Of a DNA stretch of 22,054 bases, positions 14,622-21,398 are shown piece by piece. The first letter of the stretch is position 1, and the number at the start of each line of letters is the position of its first letter. This DNA comes from JACQAI01 sp035507915 (GTDB taxonomy: Bacteria > Pseudomonadota > Alphaproteobacteria > Elsterales > Elsteraceae): assembly GCA_035507915.1 (NCBI GenBank), contig DATJNS010000324.1:1-22054 (forward strand), written 5' to 3'. The translations under genes and the position numbers were made by a program. The notes beneath the pieces were generated by a model. The model worked only from the letters and a program-made list of their open reading frames with translations. It had not been told where the DNA came from and ran no database searches.

Positions 14622-15778
14622 CGCGGCGCTCCTTCGCCGTCGCTCGGGCCGTCGATCCAGGCGCGCATCATCAGCTCGCGATGGTAGGTCGCGTCGCCCA
14701 GCAGCACCTCGGAGCTCTTGGCGCGCTTGAACCACAGCTGGGTGTCGTTGTCCCAGGTGAAGCCGATGCCGCCATGGACCTGGATGGCGTGGATCGCGGT
14801 CTGCATGTAGGTGTCGGACGCGCACGCCTTGGCGAGCGAGGCGAACGCCGGCAGCTCGGCGTCGTCCTCGTCGGCCGCGGCGGCGGCGTGATAGGCCGCC
14901 GACTTGGCGAGCTCGACCTCGACCAGCATGTCGGCCTGCTTGTGCTTCATCGACTGGAACGACGCGATCGCTCGGCCGAACTGCATGCGTAGCTTGGCGT
15001 AGGCGAGCGCGTCCTGGCGCAGCCGCTCGGCGCCGCCGACCATCTCGTTGGCGAGACAGGCGGCCGCCTGGCTCAAGGTCTTGGCGAGCGGCGCGGCGGC
15101 CGCGCCTTCGGTGCCGATCAGCGCGGCGGCGACGTTGCGCAGCTCCAGGCGCGCCTGCTTGCGCGTCGGATCGAGCACGCCGAGCGCGCGCCGCGTGAGG
15201 CCGGGCGCATCGCCCGCCATCGCGAACAGCGACAGCCCGGCGTCGTCCGTCGTGCCCGGGCGGCGCGCCAGCACGACGATCAGGTCCGCCGTGTGGCCGT
15301 CGAGCACGAAGCTCTTCACGCCGTCGAGCCGGAATGTGTCGCCGTCGCGCGTCGCGGTCGTCTCGACGCCGCTGGTGTCCCAGCGCCCGTTGGGCTCGGT
15401 GAAGGCCAAGGTCGCGATGGTGTCGCCGGCGGCGATGCCGGGCAGCAGGCGCTGCTTGTCCGTCTCGGTGCCGGCGTTGAGGATCGCGGTCGCGGCCAGC
15501 GCGGTCGAGGCGAAGTAGGGCGCGCAGAGCAGCGCGCGGCCCATCTCCTCGAGCACGATGGCGAGCTCGACGAAGCCGAAGCCTTGGCCGCCATAGGCCT
15601 CGGGGATGTGGACGGCGGTCAGCCCGAGCTCCTGGTTGAGGCGGCGCCAGCTCTCGCGCTCCCAACCCGCCTCGGTCTCCATCAGGCGGCGTGCCTCGGT
15701 GGTCGGCGCGCGCTGCTCGAGCAGCCGCCGCAGCCCGGCGCGAAACTCCTCCTGCTCGGGCGTAAAGCTGAACCGCAT
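14618..15778 (-). CDS. Acyl-CoA dehydrogenase family protein (second subunit)
   Basis: A 386-residue acyl-CoA dehydrogenase beginning MRFSFTPEQEEFR, typical for the family. Seen: PEAYGGQGFGFVELAIVLEE in the N-terminal helical domain, LAFTEPNGRWD (124-134) as a divergent form of the TEPxxGSD signature lacking the Gly-Ser-Asp, AYAKLRMQFGRAIASFQSMKH and the C-terminal QVHGGIGFTWDNDTQLWFKRA. No glutamate is present at the classical C-terminal catalytic position. Such subunits pair with a catalytic partner, here the overlapping downstream gene, to form a heterotetramer; that is inference from known FadE pairs. ATG 15778 has GGGAG about 6 nt upstream. An in-frame upstream extension into the 15818-15866 repeat is rejected because it is repeat sequence. 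Confidence 0.93.
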   Translation of the reverse strand: MRFSFTPEQEEFRAGLRRLLEQRAPTTEARRLMETEAGWERESWRRLNQELGLTAVHIPEAYGGQGFGFVELAIVLEEMGRALLCAPYFASTALAATAILNAGTETDKQRLLPGIAAGDTIATLAFTEPNGRWDTSGVETTATRDGDTFRLDGVKSFVLDGHTADLIVVLARRPGTTDDAGLSLFAMAGDAPGLTRRALGVLDPTRKQARLELRNVAAALIGTEGAAAAPLAKTLSQAAACLANEMVGGAERLRQDALAYAKLRMQFGRAIASFQSMKHKQADMLVEVELAKSAAYHAAAAADEDDAELPAFASLAKACASDTYMQTAIHAIQVHGGIGFTWDNDTQLWFKRAKSSEVLLGDATYHRELMMRAWIDGPSDGEGAPR

Positions 15779-15954
15779 GGTGTCTCCCGGAAAGTCGTCG
15801 TTTTGCCGAACTCTAGCCGTCATTGCGAGCGAAGCGAAGCAATCCAGGCCGTCCCGACGAAGCAACCGGGTAGCCCCGCCGGCGTTGAATTCCGCGCCCC
15901 GGAGGATCAAGCTGGCGCCAAACTGATCGCCCGATAAGGCGGAGGAGACCGGCC
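15779..15954. other. Divergent intergenic region between dehydrogenase pair and amidohydrolase operon
   Basis: These 176 bp must contain the promoters for both the dehydrogenase pair and the amidohydrolase operon. No strong sigma-70 match is visible. Half of it is occupied by a truncated copy of a dispersed repeat (15818-15866). GGAGGAG at 15941-15947 is the amidohydrolase ribosome binding site. Confidence 0.45.
15818..15866. repeat. Truncated dispersed repeat (CERSEAIQ type)
   Basis: CGTCATTGCGAGCGAAGCGA followed by AGCAATCCAGG is the left arm of a very common bacterial intergenic palindrome whose translation gives HCERSEAIQ. The expected right arm (ending in CTCGCAATGACG) is missing: after GACGAAGCAAC the sequence diverges. 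So this is a half element, about 40 bp upstream of the dehydrogenase start codon. Confidence 0.85.
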
Positions 15955-17076
15955 ATGAGCCGCACCTACAACGTGATCGACGCCGACGGCCACGTGCTCG
16001 AGCCGTTCACGCTCTGGAACGACTACATGGACCCGGCCTTCCGGCATCGCGCGCCCAAGCTGATCAAGGACAAGGACGGCAAGCAGCGCCTGCTGCTCGA
16101 GGAGAAGGTGCTGGGCTCCAAGCAGGGCTTCGGCGGCATCGGCGCCGTCGGCGCGCGCGACGGCAAGGTCAACGCCGCCGAGATGGAGTACGAGGAGGGG
16201 CGCAAGGGCGGCTTCGATCCGCACGCGCGCATCCCCGACATGGACCTCGACGGCATCGACGCCGCCTTCCTCTATCCGAGCCTCGGCCTGTTCGCCGGCG
16301 CGGTCGACGATCCGAAGTTCGCCGCCGCCATGTGCCGGGCCTATAATCGCTGGCTCGCCGACTACTGCAAGCCCTACCCGGACCGCCTGTTCGGCATCGC
16401 GATGCTGCCGATGCAGTCGATCGAGGCGGCGATCGGCGAGATGCGCTACGCGCGCCAGGAGCTCGGCATGCGCGGCGGCTTCCTCAGGCCCAACCCGTAC
16501 GGCGACCGCAAGCTGCACGATCCGGCGTACGAGCCGTTCTGGAGCGCCGCCGAGGAACTCGACTTCTGCATCGGCTTCCACGAGGGCGGCAACAGCGGCA
16601 TGCCGACCGTCGGCATCGACCGGTTCGAGGGCCGCGGCGCCCAGCACATCATCTCGCACACCATGGAGATGATGCTGGCGTGCATGAGCATGATCTGGGG
16701 CGGCGTGGTCGAGCGCCACCCGAAGCTGCGCGTCGGCTTCATGGAGTCGGGCGGCGGCTGGATCGCGCCCTGGCTCGACCGCATGGACCGCCACTTCGAC
16801 GACCAGGGCTTCAACGACTCGGGTCTCAAGACGCGGCCGAGCGAGCTGTTCCGGCGCAACTGCTGGATCTCGTTCGAGCCGGTCGAGGGCAGCCTCCGCG
16901 TGCTCGCCGACTATATCGGCCCGCACAAGATCCTGTGGGCGACCGACTATCCGCACCGCGACGGCTTCTTCCCGGGCGCGCCCAAGATGATGGAGGAGCG
17001 CCTCAAGGGCGTGTCGGCCGCCGCCAAGCACGAGATCATGGCCGGCGGCGCCATGAAGTTCTACGGCCTGCACTGA
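15955..17076 (+). CDS. Amidohydrolase family protein (Amidohydro_2, ACMSD-like)
   Basis: A 373-residue metal-dependent hydrolase or decarboxylase of the amidohydrolase-2 family. Seen: the N-terminal metal motif DADGHVLEP (Asp9, Asp11, His13), RIPDMDLDGIDAAFLYPS, a second histidine in GFHEGGN, FMESGGGWIAPWLDRMD, and the C-terminal WATDYPHRDG with the catalytic Asp. The family contains ACMS decarboxylase, gamma-resorcylate decarboxylase and related C-C or C-N cleaving enzymes. The substrate here is unknown. ATG 15955 has GGAGGAG 7 nt upstream. The flavin monooxygenase gene follows after 32 nt, spanned by a (CG)6C run at 17077-17089. The pairing of this long amidohydrolase type with an LLM enzyme recurs in degradative clusters and suggests both act on the same ring or acid. 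Confidence 0.93.
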   Translation: MSRTYNVIDADGHVLEPFTLWNDYMDPAFRHRAPKLIKDKDGKQRLLLEEKVLGSKQGFGGIGAVGARDGKVNAAEMEYEEGRKGGFDPHARIPDMDLDGIDAAFLYPSLGLFAGAVDDPKFAAAMCRAYNRWLADYCKPYPDRLFGIAMLPMQSIEAAIGEMRYARQELGMRGGFLRPNPYGDRKLHDPAYEPFWSAAEELDFCIGFHEGGNSGMPTVGIDRFEGRGAQHIISHTMEMMLACMSMIWGGVVERHPKLRVGFMESGGGWIAPWLDRMDRHFDDQGFNDSGLKTRPSELFRRNCWISFEPVEGSLRVLADYIGPHKILWATDYPHRDGFFPGAPKMMEERLKGVSAAAKHEIMAGGAMKFYGLH

Positions 17077-17108
17077 CGCGCGCGCGCGCAGACGAACGGA
17101 GGCTCGCG

Positions 17109-18383
17109 ATGAAGCAGCTGTGGTTCCACCTGATGCCCTACACCGAGCTGCCCGACGATTTCCGGGAGAAGCATCCGTCGGTGTGGGTCGACGTGCATTC
17201 CTCGCTGTTCGATCCGAAGCGCGCGCACCTGATGTACAACGACTTCATGGACGAGCTCGAGTTCGCGGCCGAGTGCGGCTTCGACGGCGTCTGCGTCAAC
17301 GAGCATCACTCCAACGGCTACGGCCTGATGCCGTCGCCCAACCTGATCGCCTCGGCGCTGGCGCGGCGCACCACCGACACCGCGCTGTGCGTCATGGGCA
17401 ACTCGCTGGCGCTCTACAATCCGCCGACGCGCGTCGCCGAAGAGTTCGCGATGATCGACTGCATCTCGGGCGGCCGGCTGATCGCGGGCTTCCCGGTCGG
17501 CACGCCGATGGACACCTGCTACGCCTACGGCCAGAACCCCAGCATGCTGCGCGAGCGCTATCTCGAGGCGCACGACCTCGTGATGCGCGCCTGGACCGAG
17601 CGCGACACCTTCGCGTTCAACGGCCGCTTCAACCAGCAGCGCTACGTCAACATCTGGCCGCGGCCGATCCAGACGCCGCACCCGCCGATCTGGATCCCGG
17701 GCGGCGGCTCGGTCGAGACCTGGCAGTGGTGCGCGGCGATGGACTACGTCTACTGCTACCTGTCCTACTTCGGCTACAAGGCCGGGCGCGCCACCATGGA
17801 CGGCTTCTGGACGGAGATGGCGCGGCTCGGCAAGGACCGCAATCCGTACCGCGCCGGCTTCCTGCAGTTCGTCGGCGTCGCCGAGAGCCGCCAGCAGGCG
17901 CTCGAGCTCTACGCCGAGTCGGCCGAGTATTTCTACGGCCGCTGCCTGCACGTCAGCCCGAAGTTCGCCAGCCCGCCGGGCTACGTCAGCGAGGCGACCC
18001 AGCGCGCCGGCATCGAGAGCCAGGTGCAGCGCGCCGCCGGCTCGGCGCCGCCGCGCTACCAGGACAAGTTCGCCATGCTGGCGCGCCAGATGGACGACAT
18101 CGTCGAGCGCGGCTACGTGATCGTCGGCTCGCCCGACGAGGTCGTCGAGCAGCTGACCGAGGTCGCGGTCAACCTGAACGTCGGCCACCTGATGCTGCTG
18201 CTGCAGTTCGGCAACATGAGCAAGGATCTCACGCGCTACAACACCAAGCTGTTCGCCGAGCGCGTCATGCCGCGGCTCAAGGGCCTGTTCTCGGAGTGGG
18301 AGGATCGCTGGTGGCCGCAGCCGATGGCGCACGCGCTGCGCGCCGCGCCCACGCCCTTCCGCCCCGGCATCGCGGCCGAGTAG
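17109..18383 (+). CDS. LLM class flavin-dependent oxidoreductase (luciferase-like monooxygenase)
   Basis: A 424-residue bacterial luciferase-like TIM-barrel protein, longer than many LLM enzymes (about 340). Seen: ECGFDGVCVNEHHSNGYGLM, SPNLIASALARRT, EFAMIDCISGGRLIAGFPVG, the NIWPRPIQTPHPPIWIPGGG block, and a C-terminal GSPDEVVEQLTEVAVNLNVG segment. These indicate binding of reduced FMN (or F420) supplied by a separate reductase and monooxygenation or oxidation of an organic substrate. No reductase gene is nearby. ATG 17109 follows GGAGG (17098-17102). It is the second gene of the amidohydrolase operon; a long hairpin repeat begins 12 nt after its stop codon and could separate its expression from the hydrolase gene downstream. 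Confidence 0.93.
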   Translation: MKQLWFHLMPYTELPDDFREKHPSVWVDVHSSLFDPKRAHLMYNDFMDELEFAAECGFDGVCVNEHHSNGYGLMPSPNLIASALARRTTDTALCVMGNSLALYNPPTRVAEEFAMIDCISGGRLIAGFPVGTPMDTCYAYGQNPSMLRERYLEAHDLVMRAWTERDTFAFNGRFNQQRYVNIWPRPIQTPHPPIWIPGGGSVETWQWCAAMDYVYCYLSYFGYKAGRATMDGFWTEMARLGKDRNPYRAGFLQFVGVAESRQQALELYAESAEYFYGRCLHVSPKFASPPGYVSEATQRAGIESQVQRAAGSAPPRYQDKFAMLARQMDDIVERGYVIVGSPDEVVEQLTEVAVNLNVGHLMLLLQFGNMSKDLTRYNTKLFAERVMPRLKGLFSEWEDRWWPQPMAHALRAAPTPFRPGIAAE

Positions 18384-18394
18384 CAAGAAGGAGC

Positions 18395-18483
18395 CACCAC
18401 AGAGGCACAGAGCACACAGAGGAGAACGGGCGCGCGCCGCGCGCCAAGAAGAAATTCTCTGTGTCCTCTGTGCCTCTGTGGTG
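18395..18483. repeat. Long-stem inverted repeat (CCACAGAGGCACAGAG type)
   Basis: Arms 18395-18423 and 18455-18483 are inverted copies with only two mismatches over 29 bp; both begin (from outside) CACCACAGAGGCACAGAG. The loop holds a further GC palindrome (GGCGCG...CGCGCC). This is a widely scattered bacterial repeat whose translation gives HRGTEHTE and VSSVPLW. Its base composition (about half GC) differs sharply from the neighbouring genes, supporting mobile origin. Lying between two co-directional genes, it would form a very stable RNA hairpin. Confidence 0.92.
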
Positions 18484-18505
18484 AACCCCCCCTGGGAGCA
18501 AGTGC

Positions 18506-19285
18506 GTGAGCGAGCCTGAGGCGACGACGGTCGAGGTCAACGGCTTCGCGTGCCGCGTCTGGCGCAAGGGCGCGGGGCCGAAGCTCGGCTTCCTCGCCGG
18601 CCTGGGCGGGCTGCCGCGCTGGGTGCCGTTCCTCGATCGCCAGGCCGAGCGCCGCACCGTCATCGTGCCGTCGCTGCCCGGCTATCCGGGCGCGCTCGGC
18701 CACAACGTGCTCGACAGCCATCTCGACTGGGTGCTCGCGGTGCGCCGCCTGATCGCCGCCGCCGGGCTCGACGGCGCCGATCTCGCCGGCAGCTCGGTCG
18801 GCGCGGCGTTCGCCGCCGAGCTCGCGGCGATCTGGCCCGATTGCGTCAGGCGCCTGGCCTTGATCGCGCCGTTCGGCCTGTTCGACGAGAAGGATCCGCC
18901 GACCGATCCGTGGGCGCAGCGCGGCGACGCGGTCGCCGGGCTGATGTGCGCCGATCCCGCGGTCTGGACTCGGCTGAAGGAGCCGCCCGCCGGCGCCAAC
19001 TCGCCCGAGTGGGCGATCGAGCAGACGCGCGCCAGCGAGGCCGCGGCGCGCGCCTTCTGGCCGCTCGGCAACACGCGGCTGGAGAAGCGCCTGCCCCTGA
19101 TCGCGGCGCCGACTTTGCTGATCTGGGGCGCGCAGGACCGCGTCATGCCGCAGGGCTACGCCCGGCGCTTCGCCGCGGCGATCAAGGGCGAGACCGAGAT
19201 CGCCGTGATCCCCGACGCCGGCCACCTCGCCGAGCTCGACCAGCCCGACGCGGTCGCCGGGAAGATTCTCGACTGGACCGCGTAG
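18506..19285 (+). CDS. Alpha/beta hydrolase
   Basis: A 259-residue alpha/beta-hydrolase-fold protein. The catalytic triad is visible: nucleophile Ser97 in GSSVG (95-99), Asp211 in WGAQDRVMP, and His240 in DAGHLAEL. GLGGLPRW near residue 32 is in the oxyanion position. It probably hydrolyses an ester, thioester or C-C bond of a small substrate in the cytosol. The start is GTG at 18506, preceded by GGGAG (18494-18498). It follows the monooxygenase gene by 122 bp containing the long-stem repeat and precedes the NYN gene by 27 nt. Its place after an amidohydrolase and a monooxygenase suggests a ring-fission-product or ester hydrolase in one pathway, which is inference. Confidence 0.92.
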   Translation: MSEPEATTVEVNGFACRVWRKGAGPKLGFLAGLGGLPRWVPFLDRQAERRTVIVPSLPGYPGALGHNVLDSHLDWVLAVRRLIAAAGLDGADLAGSSVGAAFAAELAAIWPDCVRRLALIAPFGLFDEKDPPTDPWAQRGDAVAGLMCADPAVWTRLKEPPAGANSPEWAIEQTRASEAAARAFWPLGNTRLEKRLPLIAAPTLLIWGAQDRVMPQGYARRFAAAIKGETEIAVIPDAGHLAELDQPDAVAGKILDWTA

Positions 19286-19312
19286 CGCCGATGGCGTACC
19301 GGATGGCGCGAC

Positions 19313-20062
19313 ATGGTCGATGACAATCGCCTGCCGCGGCTCGCGGTGCTGATCGATGCCGACAACACCTCGCCGCGCATCGCCGCCGGGCTGTTCGAGG
19401 AGGTCGCCAAGTTCGGCGAGGCGAGCGTGCGGCGGATCTACGGCGACTTCTCGAACCAGCGCCTGCGGGCGTGGGCGGAGATCCTGCAGAAATACGCGAT
19501 CGACCCGTACCAGCAGTTCGCCTACACGACCGGCAAGAACGCATCCGACATCGCGCTGGTGATCGACGCGATGGACCTCCTGCACAGCGGCCGGTTCGAC
19601 GGCTTCTGTCTGGTGTCGTCCGACAGCGACTTCACGCGCCTGGCGTCGCGCCTGCGCGAGCAGGGCGCCGACGTCTACGGCTTCGGCGAGCAGAAGACCC
19701 CCGAGAGCTTCCGTCAGGCGTGCCGGCGGTTCATCTACACGGAGAACCTGCAGCCCGACGCGCCGGTCTCGACACAAGGGGAAGCCCCCGCGCGTAAGGC
19801 GCTGCAGCCGCCCAGCGCGGCGGTGCCCCTGCTCAACAAGGCGATCGCCGAGATGGACACCGACGACGGCTGGGTCGGCCTGGGCGTGGTCGGCCAGCGG
19901 CTCTCCAACATCGTGTCCGACTTCGATCCGCGCACCTATGGCTATCGCAAGCTCAGCGACCTGGTGCGCAAGACCGGTGCGTTCGACATCGATCAGTCGG
20001 ACGGCCGCGCCCTGCGGATCCGACCGAAGCCGGCACCGCGCGCCGCGCGCCCGCGATCCTGA
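19313..20062 (+). CDS. NYN domain ribonuclease with C-terminal LOTUS/OST-HTH domain
   Basis: A 249-residue two-domain protein. Residues about 8-143 form a NYN (PIN-like) nuclease domain: VLIDADNTS (Asp15, Asp17), GKNASDIALVIDAMDLL (Asp79) and LVSSDSDFTRLASRLRE (Asp104, Asp106) supply the acidic metal cluster, followed by VYGFGEQKTPESF. After a Pro/Ala-rich linker, residues about 171-237 match an OST-HTH/LOTUS domain (LLNKAIAEMDTDDGWVGLG...YGYRKLSDLVRK). LOTUS domains bind RNA, notably G-rich or structured RNA, so the protein is a likely RNA-processing nuclease in the cytosol. ATG 19313 has no strong ribosome binding site; it lies 27 nt after the hydrolase stop. Its link to the catabolic genes is probably only positional. 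Confidence 0.93.
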   Translation: MVDDNRLPRLAVLIDADNTSPRIAAGLFEEVAKFGEASVRRIYGDFSNQRLRAWAEILQKYAIDPYQQFAYTTGKNASDIALVIDAMDLLHSGRFDGFCLVSSDSDFTRLASRLREQGADVYGFGEQKTPESFRQACRRFIYTENLQPDAPVSTQGEAPARKALQPPSAAVPLLNKAIAEMDTDDGWVGLGVVGQRLSNIVSDFDPRTYGYRKLSDLVRKTGAFDIDQSDGRALRIRPKPAPRAARPRS

Positions 20063-20075
20063 GGGAGCTGGCGCG

Positions 20076-21212
20076 TCAGGCCGTGAAGGTGAAGCTGCTG
20101 CCGGTGCCGCACAGCACGAGCTTCTCGGGCATCTCGTGCTTGGCGAGGTCGACGAAGTTCTGGCCGCTGCAATGCATCGGCATGACGTGTTCGAGATCGA
20201 ACGTCTTGAGCTCGGTCATCACGGCGCGCAGATAGTCGTCGGGCGCCGGCGCCAGGTGGAAGCCGCCGACCAGCGCGTAGATCTTCTCGACGCCGCTGAC
20301 CTGCTGCGCGCGCCTCAGCGTGTTGACGATGCCGGCATGGCCGCACGAGCTGATCACCACGAGGCCGCGGTCGCCCAGCCGGAAGCAGGTGGCGTGCTCG
20401 TGCCAATGCTGATCGGGCACCGGCTGGCCCGACAGCTCCTCTGGCGTGAAATGGTGGCTGAGATAGGCGCTCGGCGCGCAGCCGAGTCCGTCGCGGATGC
20501 CGTGCGCAACCCAGGTGTTGGGCAGCACGTGCTCGATGCTGGCGCGCGGCACCACCCCGGTCGTGAAGGCGTGACCCTCCATCACGACGGGCGCCTCCGA
20601 CAGCACCGCTTCGACGTCCATCGCTTTCAGCTTGGCGCGGTCGAGCGGCGTGCCGAAATTCGTGAAGCTGCCGTCGGGGCCGCGCTGGTAGCGGTAGCAG
20701 AAATCGTCCTCGCCGCCGGTGTAGAGCCGCAGCGACTTGCGCATCCGCGCGCGCGACGTCTCCAGGAACCCCATGAGGCCGCCGACGTGATCGAAATGGC
20801 CGTGGCTGATGATCAGCGCGTCGATCTGGGCGACGTCGATCTTCAGGATCTCGAGATTGTTGGCGTAGACGTCCGGCGTGAAGCCGAAATCGAGCAGATA
20901 GCGCCGACGGTCCTGGCCCTTGCGCGATTCGATGTGCAGCGCCAGGCCCCACTCGCTCTCGAGCGTCTTGCCCTGCGCCGCCGCCGGTGTGCCGGTGCGC
21001 CGAACCTCCAACCCGGGCGCCTGCAGCGGCTTCAGGAAGATATCGTGCTGGTTGTCGGTGATCTCACGCACGGTGAGCTCGTCGATCACCGGCACGGCGA
21101 TCCGATCGGTGGCGGCCAGCGCCGGTCGCTGGATCAGCGGCGCCGACAAGAGCGAGCCGCCGAGCAGCGCCGACCGTTGCAGGAACTCCCGTCGACCGTG
21201 CGCGTGCGCCAT
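20076..21212 (-). CDS. Tat-exported MBL-fold metallo-hydrolase (DHPS-like MBL)
   Basis: A 378-residue metallo-beta-lactamase fold enzyme. The N-terminus GRREFLQRSALLGGSLLSAP carries a twin-arginine (RRxFLQ) signal followed by a hydrophobic core and an ALAA cleavage region near residue 33, so it is exported folded to the periplasm. The metal site is SHGHFDHVGG (His137, His139, Asp141, His142), with later ligands in SSCGHAG and PMHCSG. The sequence type (YLLDFGFTPDVYANNLEIL before the motif) matches the MBL subgroup named after dihydropterin-aminobenzene phosphate synthase, whose bacterial exported members have no known substrate. ATG 21212 is preceded by a G-rich Shine-Dalgarno; a longer upstream start would put extra residues ahead of the signal. 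It converges on the NYN gene with 13 bp between stops. Confidence 0.92.
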   Translation of the reverse strand: MAHAHGRREFLQRSALLGGSLLSAPLIQRPALAATDRIAVPVIDELTVREITDNQHDIFLKPLQAPGLEVRRTGTPAAAQGKTLESEWGLALHIESRKGQDRRRYLLDFGFTPDVYANNLEILKIDVAQIDALIISHGHFDHVGGLMGFLETSRARMRKSLRLYTGGEDDFCYRYQRGPDGSFTNFGTPLDRAKLKAMDVEAVLSEAPVVMEGHAFTTGVVPRASIEHVLPNTWVAHGIRDGLGCAPSAYLSHHFTPEELSGQPVPDQHWHEHATCFRLGDRGLVVISSCGHAGIVNTLRRAQQVSGVEKIYALVGGFHLAPAPDDYLRAVMTELKTFDLEHVMPMHCSGQNFVDLAKHEMPEKLVLCGTGSSFTFTA

Positions 21213-21398
21213 GGTTGCCCCCCGCCTTGTTGCGCGAACGCTAGCAGCGCGTGCGCGGTGGCGCAACGACGCGGCCCTCGTTGGAACGAGCCCAAACCAA
21301 GATCGTCATGCCCGCGAAAGCGCACCGCGACTCCTGGATCCCCGCGTTCGCGGGGATGACGGGGAGAAGCGTAGTGCTACGCCCGATCGGATCGTTTG
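21213..21398. other. Intergenic region with repeat between DUF1445 and MBL genes
   Basis: These 186 bp lie downstream of the DUF1445 gene and upstream of the MBL gene on the minus strand. Besides the repeat at 21304-21362 it has two small inverted repeats: GTTGCGC (21229-21235) with GCGCAAC (21261-21267), and CTCGTT-GG-AACGAG (21277-21290). Either could be an operator for the MBL gene or RNA structure. No gene is seen. Confidence 0.4.
21304..21362. repeat. Palindromic repeat (AGIQ/SPAFAGVT type), second copy
   Basis: Outer arms CGTCAT (21304-21309) and ATGACG pair, and the right half holds a perfect 8-bp hairpin ATCCCCGC-GTTC-GCGGGGAT (21338-21357). Its reverse complement aligns closely with the 8245-8333 copy, sharing the CCAGGAGTC core. 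Shorter than that copy because the left hairpin is degraded. Confidence 0.88.

Noticed and set aside
13353..15665. A single long open frame that would fuse the two acyl-CoA dehydrogenases.
   Set aside because: The upstream part is an out-of-frame translation of the second dehydrogenase gene, low-complexity and rich in Arg and Ala. The true genes are in different frames and overlap by 4 bp at 14618-14621.
17077..17089. (CG)6C run as a possible Z-DNA or regulatory element.
   Set aside because: A short alternating run is expected by chance in such GC-rich DNA and lies between two co-transcribed genes; nothing else supports function.
18384..18505. Possible small gene giving HRGTEHTEENG or CVLCASVV-like peptides.
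   Set aside because: These peptides are translations of a known dispersed repeat and recur wherever it does; they are not a conserved protein.
13353..19285. Gallate or protocatechuate 4,5-cleavage pathway (PrpF-like tautomerase plus amidohydrolase).
   Set aside because: No ring-cleavage dioxygenase, lactonase or aldolase is present, and the amidohydrolase is of the long DADGHVLEP type and not a LigJ/LigI-like sequence as far as I can tell.
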